A stretch of 64,000 bases of DNA from Heterocephalus glaber (taxonomy: Eukaryota > Chordata > Mammalia > Rodentia > Bathyergidae). Every line of letters begins with the position of its first letter. Position 1 is the stretch's first letter. Position numbers and translations under genes: made by a program. The stretch is from the NCBI RefSeq assembly GCF_000247695.1, contig NW_004624732.1, positions 23,433,773 to 23,497,772 of the forward strand. The letters are read 5' to 3'. This document shows, piece after piece, positions 1-11,900 of the stretch. Under the pieces are notes generated by a model that saw only the letters and a program-made list of their open reading frames with translations, was not told the DNA's origin and made no database searches.

Positions 1-103
1 AGAGAGAGAGAATGAAAGAGAGAAAGAGAGAAAGAAAAGAAAGAAAGGAGAGAAAGAAAAGAAAGAAAGGAGAGAAAGAAAGGAAGGAAAGGAAAGAAAG
101 ATA
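1..103. repeat. GAAA/GGAA polypurine microsatellite
   Basis: This is an unbroken purine tract of GA, GAAA and GGAA units running into the start of an ID SINE. It continues beyond the left edge. Confidence 0.9.
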
Positions 104-205
104 GGCCAGGGATTTAGCTCAGTGGTGCTCCTGCCTGCCTCAAAAGGGCAAGGTCCTGAGTTTGATTCCCAGTACCAAAAAAAGAAAAGAAAAGAAAAAG
201 ATAAT
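104..205 (+). mobile_element. ID-type SINE
   Basis: The copy starts ggccagggatttagctcag, with a tRNA-like A box and a TTTGATTCC B-box region, and ends in an AAAAG-rich tail. Confidence 0.88.
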
Positions 206-2307
206 CCACCACAAAATAATGATATACACATTTAAATATCCTCCAAAAAGTGTCTCTACCACCCCTACTACCTCTTTGACAGAGTACCAGGGAGTATCAA
301 TTATTCCCTCCCTCCTTCCAAAGTATATTTTCAAAATGGAGATTGAAATCAAAGCTATGCTCCTGGAGTCAGCTCAAAACTGCCTGTGCCAACCATTTCC
401 TTTTGTTTCTCCTCAGTGAAGGTATCTGGAGAAATACTTCCAGTGTTCAGTTCAAGGAAAGGTGGGGCTGCTTGATGACACAGGCCAGGCTGCCAAGAAC
501 CCAGGCACCCATTTGGCCACTTTTATTAAACAGAAAGCTATGTCCTCATCCTTGAGGGGCGGGACTGCAAATCGGACAGGGAAAGGCACCTTAGGCCACA
601 CAACCCTTCTCCTCCTGGGCAGCACTCCTGCTGGCTCCCCACTGGTGCCCACGACAGCACTTGTCCCAAGAACACTGATGGCTGAACTCTCTGAGGCACA
701 GTCAAAGGAAGAGAACCTCAAACCATCCCTGCTGATTTCAAAGTTAACTTGGGCATACAGGAAGTAAAGCTAAAAGGATCACTTATTTTTAACAAAGGCT
801 ATTAGTCTTAGTTGTGTTGGTCTGGGTCTAATAGTTTATCAGGCAGAAGGACCCAACGCATTGACCGTGCTCCCAAAACAATCCCCTTAATGAATGATAA
901 CAATTTTGCAGGCTTTCTCCAGAAACCAAAAACAAACACCCCACTCTTTGCTTTTCCTGACGGTGAAATATTCTGGCTTCACTTCCATTGTCAGGGTAAG
1001 CAAAGAAAGGTCTAACGACAGGAACATGGCAGAGGAAGCTGAAGGGGCATCTCTCCAACCTCTGAACCGGTCCAGCTGGTAGGTCCCGACAGCAAGGCCA
1101 GCACTCTGTCACAGAACACACGGCAGCCATGGATGAATGCAGAACTCCAGCCAGAGTAGATGGCAGTGGGTCAATGTTAATTAATATTAAATGACACCAG
1201 ATAAGCGTGAGTAGCCAATATCAGGGTCTGAGTAAAATACTTCCTTTGCATTTTCTTTGGAGCCCCTTTCTTGTTTGGGGACTCTACGTTTTCACATCTA
1301 TTTCCCTTCCATCAAAACCTTACAATAAGTAAAAGATTTCCCAAGAAAATACCATGTGCTGCACCTGGGTCCCAGATTCTGCTTAAGCAGCCTGGGACAC
1401 AGGCCTCTGCCTCCTCTCCCACCTTCTTGACCTCTTCAGTCAGATCCTGGGACTCCCTGCATTGATTACTAGCACATGCCCCTCTACTTCTGGCCCACAG
1501 TCCCCTCCTTTGCAGTCACAAGCTCATATGTCCACTCTATCTAAAGGACTCCCTCAACTCCAGGCTCCTAAAATTCTAGACCAAAAAGTTCCGTGGCCTG
1601 TGTTATGTCCCACCATACAGCTAACCCAACACCTGCAAAACTGCATTTCTCTTACCCCAGAATCTAGATGCAATTTCACTACATTTATTCTTTGAGAAGC
1701 CTGGGTACCTCTAACTCCTCCCAACTCCTTCTGTTATGATTCCAACCCCACCAGTCAGCAGGCTGATTTAAGTTTTTTTCTGCAGTGTACTTTATCTACA
1801 CCTTACTCTGCTGTGCCCTTCACCAGCTACACAATATGACCCTTGTTACCCAAGAGCAAGAGCTTGCTCACACATCTCCCTGACTAGGGTCTCTCCCCAT
1901 TAATAACATGACACAGGCAGGATTTGAAAGGATGGCTGTCTGGCTCCAAAGTTGCTCCCTCCCTGCTTCAAAAAACTGTCCTCCAAAGTCTATCATTTGA
2001 AATCCAAACTCCCTAACCACTCAATTTAGGCTTTTCTAACCTTGCCAGATTTTTCCCTCCACTAGAGTGAGTGATATCCCCACCCTCATTAAATGGGATA
2101 TATTTCTGCTTTGGTTTCAATATTCTACCCACCATGACCTTCTTCTTAGTTCCATGCTTTTCTAAGTCCTACTTCACTTACGAACTAGATCAAGCTATAA
2201 TGTATATCATAAATTCCAATAGCAACCATTCACGAGTTAATTTAGCCATTACGAACTATTATTACAACATTGTGTCTATTATTGCCTTCAATTTTAATTT
2301 ATAGAAA

Positions 2308-2400
2308 GGAATCCTCATACATCACTGTAGGAATAAAAAATGGTGCAGTAACTTTGGGAAACAGGTTAGTAGCTTCTTAAAAAGCTAGACAAAATTACCA
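2308..2400 (+). mobile_element. Old L1 ORF2 fragment
   Basis: The order 'tcctcatacatcactgtagg', 'atggtgcagtaactttgg' and 'aaattaccat' matches the 3' part of L1 ORF2. Confidence 0.6.
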
Positions 2401-2604
2401 TTTTTACTGTGTGTAGCAGGGCCACACTTCCAAACCAGAGGATGTTTGTGTAAGAATCTCCACAGCTCTTTCCCCCTCACACCATGATTGGCAATGGCTG
2501 AGCCTAGATAGGGGCAACGTGAAGCAGATCCCCAGCTAATCTGCAATACAAAGGGACCAAAAGTGAGAGTGTCCCGTGACTACAAGCTCTGGAGTCCTAC
2601 CACA

Positions 2605-2628
2605 GCACAGCATAGCATAGCATAGCAT
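2605..2628. repeat. Short CATAG microsatellite
   Basis: Four near-perfect 5-base units, following related cacag units. Confidence 0.7.
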
Positions 2629-3538
2629 GGCCAAGGCGGACAGGTAGTCCTGGGCTCTCAGGCTGTGAAATTATGTATTTTAAATCTCTCACCCGAAATC
2701 TTCCTAAGACCCTTTATTCTCCTGGTCTCTGTGACAAGCCACTCTTCACTCTTCACTTTCTCTGCCAACCTTTCAGATCCTTTCTCTACTTCCTTATGCA
2801 TTCTATTCCTTCTACCTCCTGGTTAAACAATGCTGTTGACCAATGTTTGTCCTCAATTTGTGACTCACCTTTTATTCTACCGGGAGAATTTGTCACTTAG
2901 AATTTTCTCACCTACCTGCTCCACAAGCATCACAAATCCAACGCATCCACAAGCAAAGGCTTCAGCTGCCCAGCCACTGTGGCGCAGCATTTCCTCCTAC
3001 ATTTCCCACCTCAGTTAACAGCACCCACTTTTTCACCCAGGGAAAGAAACCTGGCGGGGACGCTGGTCACCTCTCCCTCGCTCCATCCTCAAGGAGCCAG
3101 CCCTGGCAATTGTATCTTAATCATTTGTTACCGTTGTTACAGCCTAGATTATTCATTTTTGCTCATTTAATGTTTATTATACTGTATATTAAGAAAATTT
3201 ATTTCAGGCTAACGAGAAGTCTTACTTCAGTATCAGACATGGCAATGATGCTCTATCCAAAACAAATAGTTCACTTCAGATCAAGAAACAAGCAAGCTGT
3301 AATTTGTGAGTACACAACTTTCATAGTGTCTTATGTCTTCAGCCACCTGTATGAGTAAAGGTCTCAAAACACTGATGAAACTATCCTTCATTACTTATAT
3401 TATCATTTAACACAGAACAAATCCCACCAAATACTTACGTCTTGTTTTCTTTTTATACATCCATGAAAAAACAACCCTTCCTTCACCTCTACATTTTCTA
3501 ACCTACTTTATTTTCTAAAACTGATAAGAGTAATTCTG

Positions 3539-3618
3539 GGGGCTAGGAATATAGCTCAGGGTAGAGCACATGCTTACCATGTGCAAGTCCCAGGGGTCAA
3601 TCTTTGGGACCACAAAAG
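3539..3618 (+). mobile_element. ID-type SINE with 8-base duplication
   Basis: This older copy (atatagctcagggtagagca) is flanked by taattctg at 3531-3538 and 3626-3633. Confidence 0.8.
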
Positions 3619-4027
3619 AAAAAGTTAATTCTGCTGTATGAAACAGCATGGTATCGCAACACATTCAGCTCAAATACTTCCCCAATCAAGTGAAGTCCCA
3701 TCAAGGCAGATCACACAATGTCACTTGCAGTTTATAATAAAGCATTCAACAATGGCTGGTATCTTTTGGTTAGAGTAATCACTACAAAACACATGCTTAT
3801 CATTCCTGGGTTTTCAACCTCAAAAAAAAGTAAAAATTTATTCTCCACACAGAAGAGTTTTCACAGCGGCACCCTAAGTTACAAAGACCAAAAAAAAGCA
3901 TTTTATTGCTTTACAAGCCAGCAGTGAATATAACTGAATAATTATAAACACAACACTTCTAAATTCTCAAACAGAACTGAAAACCAGAATGTGTTCCACT
4001 TAAAAGTGGGTTAAAACTGAAATTTCA

Positions 4028-4145
4028 AGAGCCAGGCAAGGTGGCATGCCTCTGTAGTCCCAGCTGCTCGGAAACTGAGACAGGAGGTGACTTAAGCCCA
4101 GGAGTTCAAGAACAGCCTGGACAAGATAGCAAGGCCCCATTCCAC
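4028..4145 (+). mobile_element. B1-type SINE, monomer
   Basis: It has an Alu-like head (gccaggcaaggtggcatgcc) and an 'aggagttcaag...cagcctgg' body. It lies within the probable TSN 3'UTR. Confidence 0.8.
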
Positions 4146-4593
4146 CAATCCTCCCCTCCCCCAAAATCCACAACTTCTGGCAAGAACTTTACTGCCTGTA
4201 TCTGATCATTAAAAAAAATCCTTTTATACTCAATCCAGGCAATGCTATTACTGCACATTTTAAGCAACTATCCTAAGCATTTTTAACAACCTAACATCTT
4301 TTCTACAAACTGCAAAAAGAACTGTCAAAAAAATTGTTCTAAAAGCCAAACATGCAAAACTACTCATGCCTTTTTTCCACTTGTTTCCTCAGGATAAAAA
4401 AATGCAGTCATTCCTTAATTTGGTGTGGTCAAAGCTATGAAAGCAATGGCAAATATCCCATCGCACAAAGAGGAAGCCCAAACTGGTATTAGGCAAGAAA
4501 CAGTAATATTTTTGAATACTTCATATTATTCTGGAAACATTAGCAACTTCCTTTCAGAGAGTGCCAAAGAACTGTGAATTAAGTCACCATTGT

Positions 4594-4645
4594 ACGGGTG
4601 GGCATGCTATGCAAGTGCTCTACCACTGAGCTACAACCCAGCCTA
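4594..4645 (-). mobile_element. ID fragment, antisense
   Basis: It retains 'gctctaccactgagctacaa', the reverse complement of the ID A-box end, and 'cccagcc'. Confidence 0.7.
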
Positions 4646-5683
4646 AGTCACCATTTTAGTAATTTCAATTCAACAGCAAGAGTTACATGGCAAGGTCTCA
4701 TTATTATCTGAAAGTGGGGAGGAAATGGGGGCACTAAGAAAAAATTTTAAGCTGATGTTTTATCTTTCTTCAAGACCAAGCATAACATTATTCTTTAAAA
4801 ACATACTCACTGAGGTATTGCTAATTAACACGTAAGGATAGCTTTATAGTCCCAGACCAATTGGTCTAGCTGGCTGCTAGGGAAAACGTTTCATAGATTA
4901 AGAATATATCACATTAAGTGTCAGTTCAAGATGTGTGTGAAGACTATTTTAATTGCTGCAACAGCAGAATGTTAAGGCAACATCAGAAAGCAGAGGTGTT
5001 TTAGAACATCAAGCCCAACTCCCCACCTGGTATAACCAATTAAGATGTTACTAAATCCCGTAATACAAAAATCTTCCAAAATAATCTGTTGGAGCTTGAT
5101 TTTGCAATTTAATCTTTTAGATTTTGATGGCAGTGAGAAAGAAACCAGGGCTATAATTCCCTTGGCAAAAAATTCAACATCTGATTTACTCACAAAGCTT
5201 AAAGTAAGGAAGAAAAAAGTATGTTCTCTTTGCTTGTCACCATCCTTTTTAATTACCTATTTTTATACTGTATCCAGGCTACACCTGGGAATGGATGGCC
5301 AACGTGAATATAGAAAATATTAAGTGTCACTTCTGGAAGAATCACAGATGACACAATAAATTCTCAATCAGTACATCAACAGTCAGAGTAAGCAAGAAAA
5401 GGACTTTACCAAGAAACTGACATTTACACTCTTTGACAAAACTGAAATACAACAAATTACAGAGCAAATTCACCAAAACAACAATGAAAACTCTGTCCGT
5501 GTAAAGGCTAATTATTTTAACTCCCAAAAGTGTTTTGATTCTGGTACTCACAGCACACAACTGATTAAGAAAATAAAGCACAGTGCTTAGCAACTGGGCA
5601 TCCTAACTACGGAAAGAGGCACTCTGTGCTCACCCATCCCTGGCAACTGCTGGGTCAGCAAGGCCAGGAGCAGGGAGAGCCTC

Positions 5684-5917
5684 CTATTTTTCAACACAAG
5701 CTGCTGCTGTTTCCTTATTGAAGCCCCGGATGGAGAGATCATAAACCACCTCCTCTACTTTCTTCACATCATACTTCAAGCCATCATAACGCTTCCTCAG
5801 AGAGTCGTTTTTCAGGTTGAGAAGGCGGAAACCGGAATCTAGCTCATTGATGAAGGTGGAGATGTGCAAGGGCCGGGAGTAGTCTCCAGCAGTCACACTG
5901 TTGACAGACAGCCTTGA
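5684..5917 (-). CDS. TSN: TSN coding exon 6 with stop codon
   Basis: This 234-nt terminal coding exon starts SRLSVNSVTAGDYSRPLHIS and ends ETAAACVEK before TAG at 5684-5686. It holds the VTAGD motif and the C-terminal helix with spaced leucines (FRLLNLKNDSLRKRYDGL), which takes part in translin oligomerisation. Confidence 0.96.
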   Translation of the reverse strand, partial: SRLSVNSVTAGDYSRPLHISTFINELDSGFRLLNLKNDSLRKRYDGLKYDVKKVEEVVYDLSIRGFNKETAAACVEK

Positions 5918-8900
5918 CTGCACAGGAAGAGAAAAACGGGCATTACAATGTGGCTCCTCTTTAGCATCTTCCCAAGTCACAACAACTAGAACCTCAAGCT
6001 GTGACAGCTACTCTGATGTTCTCAGCTCAGGGCAGGTGTAAGACAGCCAGTACGGAAGCTTCTTTGAAAAGACTCTCATGTGGAAGGAGATATTTCCTGT
6101 CAAATACAGGTTTAGTATGATTAATGTCTTCTAAAATTTCTGTAATGTCTTAAACTGGCTACTGTACCATAAAGTGTGTTAAATTAGGAAGCGTCAACTT
6201 TACAGCTCATCAGCTAATGTCCAGAAGAAAGAAATGTCAGGGTAATCACAACAGCTCTAACTTCTTGAATCTAGAAATGATCACATTTCTAGAGCTCACT
6301 TGCTGAGCTGCAACTCCAGTCACCTAAAATCACTAAGACACAGGAAAAGAAGCTAAACTTAATTCAGTCCAACACTGTCTTGAACAACAGTAAGACTAAT
6401 TTCAAGACCCAACTCAAAATTCCTCTTCACCATAAACCCCCCCACTTCCAAGCTTCCCTAATCTAACCATTTAATGCATTCACAGCATATGTGGTATTAA
6501 AGACACCTCACTTTACACTTACACTGGTAAAGGGTTAGAATTCAAGTTTACCGGTCTGATATCTCCAACAAGCCTTAGGCAAGTGGCATAGCCTGCCAGT
6601 GGGCCCCAGTACCATTTTTCCCTACCTTCCTCAGTCCAAATTCCTCAAATTTTCACCACCTACATGCCTGCCCCAATAGACTCCACTTCCTCCCCTACCA
6701 ACAAAGCACTAGCATTGGCGTGGCGGGGGCGGGCAGTGCTAGAGATGGGACTCAGGACCTTGCACATGCTAAGCAAGCACTCTATCACTCAGTTGAATCC
6801 CCAGCCCCAAGGCACTACAATGTCAAATATGAGCTGTGCATAGAGCTTGAGACAAACATCCTTGAAGTGAGGATCCACCCTTTTTACCTAATTCATCTAT
6901 TGTGGAATGAAGACGTGAATCATCAGAGACACAACAAGTTTTGGAGCATGAGAAAGAAGCTACAAGCTAGAAGAATACAGGGCCAAAAAATTAAAGAAGC
7001 ACTATACTAGCCCTGGAATACTTTCTCTTGAGCAAGACTAGGTGTACTTTGTAAAGAGCCAGAGAGTAAAACATGTTCACTTCAGCAGTTTCACAGTCTG
7101 TCACAACTACTCAACACTCTATTGAGCTTTCTTTATTCTGTAAAATTATTTTTACAGAAAAATTTCCTAAGAGGGATTCAGGGAATGAAGAATAAGAACA
7201 ACTTAAAAAGGATAACAGTATCTTATACAATTATATAAATTAGCTATTATCTAAAATCATTACATGAATTAACACACTTATCAGGAATACATGTCTTGTC
7301 AGTATATTTAGAGGAAGAGGTATTATAAACTTTTAAAAATTCATAGATTAGGCACAGGAGTTCATGCATATAATTCCAGCTACCTGGGAGACGAGGCAGG
7401 AAGAGGAACAAGTTCAAGCCTAGTCAGGGCAACTGCTATGGTTTAGATCTAAAATGCCCCCTGAAAGTTTCCAGTTCAGTCACCTCCTGAAAGGTGACAG
7501 GATCATGGGGCACTGACACTCATCACTGAATCAGTCCACTGTTGAGTTCAGAGCTGACTGTGCTGTCCAAAGGCGGGATCTGGCTCAAAGAGGTTGGTCA
7601 CTGAGGGCAGACATGGAAGGGCATATACTTGTTCCTGGCTCCTCCCTTCTCTCTCTGCTTCCTGGCTGCCATGATGGGAGCAGCTTTCCTCTACCAGGCC
7701 CTTCCATCATGCCATTTCTGCTTTGGAGCTGTTCAACCATGGACTGAACCCAGGGAAACTGTGAGTCAAAATAAATCTCTCCTCCTTTAAGTTGCAACAG
7801 GAAAGCTAACATAGCAACTTACTGAGACTCTGTCTGAAAAAAAAAAAAATTTTTACAAAACTGGGATGTATGTAACTCTATGGTGGAACACATGCTTAGC
7901 ATATGCAAGTCCCTGAGTTCAATCCCCAGTACCTCCAAAAAAATAAATAAAATTATATATTAGTAAATGTGCACAGCTGTCATCATTTCAACTGGCATTT
8001 CTTTGATGCCTATTAAACCATAATGCAGTCATGACTGACAGATGATTTAAAAAAGAATTGAGAGGGCCGGGGATTTGGCTCAGTGGTTTCGCCGCCTGCT
8101 GCGCAAGCACAAGGACCCAAGTTCGATTCCTGGTACCAAAAAAAAAAAAGAAAGAGTGAACTATTAGGGCCAGGGATTTAGCTAAGTGGTTCTGCTGCCT
8201 GCCTCGAAAGAGCAAGGTCCCAAGTTTGATCCCCGGTTGAAAAAAAAAAAGAATTGAGGCTTCCTAAGTTTTAGTACCCATTTAAAAATTAGTGCAAAGC
8301 ATGAAGATTAAGAAAGCATGCAGCAAATTACTGAGTGTCTTACCAGTTCACTAGCAAGAATTAAAACTCCTGAGAGATAATCTTCTACATCCAGATGAAA
8401 ACCTTTCTCTCGATCTGGTTCAACTAAAAAATACCAAAATAAAGGCAAAATCATAATGTGAATGCAATTTAAGACTAAGAATATAAATACATATTTATAT
8501 AAATACAAATACACACGCATGCACACATGTACAAAAAAAAAATTCTTTCAAAGTAAGTGAAGAAAAGATAAATCTTTACTGGCTTCATAAGATGTTCACA
8601 CCTTTGGCAAGTAGACCTCAACGAAGACTTTGCAAGCATTTAACCAAAATTCAATTTTTACTTCTAGTCCCTCTCAAAAAGTAATGCCAGCAAGAACAGT
8701 ACCTAGTTATGTCAGAAAACATCCTTCTTGTTAGAAGATACAAGCTAAAGCAGTTTCAAAAGAAGTCATGAAATCTGTATGCTTTTTTTGTTGTTGTTAC
8801 CAGAGATTGAACTTGGGACCTTGCGCTTTCGAGGCAGGCAGTGGTACCACTGAGCTAAATCCCCAGCCCATGAAATCTATACACTTTTCCAAATAGTTAT

Positions 8901-11900
8901 ACAGACACATGCAAAGTGAGAAGAGCAGGCAATTGTTAACAAGTAGTGACTCTAAGCAGCTACAAATAGGTGTTTGTTATATTATTCTTTCAACTTTTCT
9001 GGATACTAGAATTTTGGGAGGGGGAAGTGTTTGAGATAGGGTCTCACTATGTAGTTCAGGCTGGCCTTGAACTATGTAGCCCAGGCTAGCCTCAAACTCG
9101 CTGAGATCCTCCTGTTTCAGCCTCCCAAGTGCTGGGATTACAGACATGCTGCCACCATGCCCAGCTTGAAAATTTTTTAAATTTTAAGCGAAAAAGAAGC
9201 ACCTACATATAAGTGACCAAGCTACTCTTTTAGATTTTGTGTTTCCAAGAAAAAAGTTTTCTATTTAGTTTTCATTTATTTTAATAGAAAGTACAAGCAA
9301 CAGCTCCTCCCACCAAAAACTAAGCTATCATGCCTGATTCTGTAGATCCCACCAATGGAGACACTTACTGCCAAGAATTTCTGTAACTGCTTCTCGGGTC
9401 ACTAGTGTTTCTGTTTCCAAATATACAACAAATGCTGCCAAGAAGACCAAGCGCTGCAACACAAACCTCCAGTGCTCATGAAACCTGCAGGACAATAAGT
9501 ATATTTATACTGTGAGGTTTGGGACCTTCAAAGATGGGTTCAGTACAGTCATATCTAAACAGCTTGGAAATGGGATACTTTCAAATAAAATCTTATGTAA
9601 AATCCTACTACATAAAACATGTAAGAGTAACAAGATATTCAAACATATCAAATGGAACAGGCATGGAATTTTACAAGTTCAAACTGGTAACATTTAATTA
9701 TCAGTAATAATGAGAAACACAATCTAATTTTGATGATTATGAAAATTTACAATTAAAGATTATGAATGACAGGACAATGTGCTTAAGAAGTTTAATCCAG
9801 GGGCCAGGGATTTAGCTCAGTGGTTCCACCGCCTGCTTCGAAAGCACAAGGTCCTGAGTTCAATCCCCGGTACCAAAAATAAAAGAAGTTTAATCTGTAA
9901 GAATAATGATACTGCTCTGAGAAAAATAAAACTTTGCAAGTAAAGACTGATGCCAACTATAATTGTGTATCAGCCTCCAAATCCAACCTATCCCTAGACT
10001 TCAAGTTTAGGATATCAAGAAAATCTTGACTCACAGAATTATCACTTGCAATCACTAAACAGAGGACTTTAAAACTTAGGGTACCACTGGTCAGTGAGGT
10101 GAATGCTTACAATCTCAGCACTCAGCAGGTTGAGGCAGAGGGATCACTTAAACCCAGGGGTTCAAGACTAGTCTAAAACATTATCTAAATACTATTATGT
10201 CCTTTGGCAGCAAAATTCAATCTCTGAAGTGAACCTCAACTGGATAGCCAGACACAGTACATGCCTGTAATCCAAGCTACTCAGGAGACTGAAGTAGGAG
10301 GATTTCAAATTCAAGACCAGCCTGGGCAACTTAGCAAGACCTTGTCTCAAAAGTTAAAAAATGGCTAGGGATGTAGTTCAATAGTACAGCACTTGCTTAG
10401 GATGTACAAGGCCCTGGGTTCAATCACCAGCACACCCACACACAAAAAGAAAACCAACCTCAACTCCATATATATACTGCCACCTAATCTTATAATCTTT
10501 CTAGCAGTGGTGGTAAACCTACAGCACACGTACTGCAGCAGGCTGTTTGTTATCACTGAAAGCTCTAAAAGGTTCGCTGTCACTGCTTTATAGCATAAGC
10601 ATAGTTCACTCGATTGCATAGGAAACTTGAGTATAGTAAAAAGATATTCTAAATTTTGATCTTCAAACAACAGATACTTTCTTAATCACTTTTTCACTGC
10701 ACAAGTAATGCACGTTCCTTAAAATTTTTTTCAAAGTAAAATGGAGAAAAACAAAATTATCAGTTTTGTTGCCACCATTAGCATGATTCTTTTTACCATT
10801 TCTTCTACACACAGAGATTTTTATTTAGTGATAAGTAATCATTCAGTATCTGTAGTTTTTCTTCAGCTGTTTTTTAACCTAATATTACAAAATAATGCTA
10901 TTTTTCTTACAAACCTGTAATACTGTTCGGCAGGGAACTTGGTCTTCAATGATGTTAGATGTGTTTTCACTGTCCCAAAATGTTCTCGAGCTTTCAAACA
11001 CCTCTTTGGAACTGACCACAAAAGATAATCAAACATAATAATTAAAAACTTAGCAAATTTCAAATACAGTTCTTGCTAAATCTGTAGTCTACCTAAAAAT
11101 TAGCTAATTTTTTTTTTAATCTCACAACCAAATACACATCTTGGCTGTCAAAATCCTACACCTAATTTCCCTGATTAACCATACTGAAAAATAAAAACTC
11201 CCTGAAAAGGTGTGTTAATAAAGACACTGGTAATTTGTAAGGTGTCATAAATAACTCCATCCTTAAGAGGCTGCACATCAGTTGCTTTCCTATTCAGTCC
11301 TAAGAAGATGCCTAAAGTTGGACTCCTAGCTCCCACATTTGGTCAAAAAAAACTTTTACCAATTATTCTCTATCAAATGAACCAACTCAGAGTAAATGAC
11401 TTGCTGCTGACAACTATAAACTACATTGTATTTCTCTCCATCTGAAAATAATTTCAGTTGTTTTAGCTATCATATATTTTACAACATAGGTTCCATGTCT
11501 AAACTTGATATATTTGACTCTCATTTAAGGGGCTGACCATAACTTCATTAGAGAACATTTTACACTGGCCACCTCATATCTACATATGCATACAATAGTT
11601 ATTCAATCATTAGAAGTTTGGATTCAAACACATAAGCTGGGTGCAGTGGCCCGCACCCATTTACACAGGAAGCTGTGGTGGGAAAATCACTTGCACCCAG
11701 GAGTTCGAGACTAATCTGAACAACATAGCCAGACACCATTTCAAACACACACAGACATATACACACATATATACACACACGCACGCGTGCACGCACGACC
11801 ACCAAATAAAAGTTGTTAGATATGTAAAAGTTATTAAATAACTAATTAATGTCAATACAATTCCATCACACTATAAAACATTCCTATTTAAACTACATTA

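Larger units (their letters stand above)
780..3527. other. Intergenic, no gene recognised
   Basis: No exon chain or conserved ORF is seen. A weak antisense MIR (about 1890-1955), a CATAG microsatellite and an L1 fragment lie inside. The remainder is unassigned. Confidence 0.5.
3880..5683 (-). other. TSN: Probable TSN 3'UTR with candidate poly(A) signal
   Basis: Below the TAG lies about 1.8 kb of mostly unique AT-rich sequence. Only a B1 copy (4028-4145) and an antisense ID fragment (4594-4645) interrupt it. Read on the minus strand, AATAAA at 3907-3902 is followed by a U-rich stretch, as at a cleavage site. TTTATT also occurs lower down (for example near 3509 and 3169), so the exact end is uncertain. 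Confidence 0.45.
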
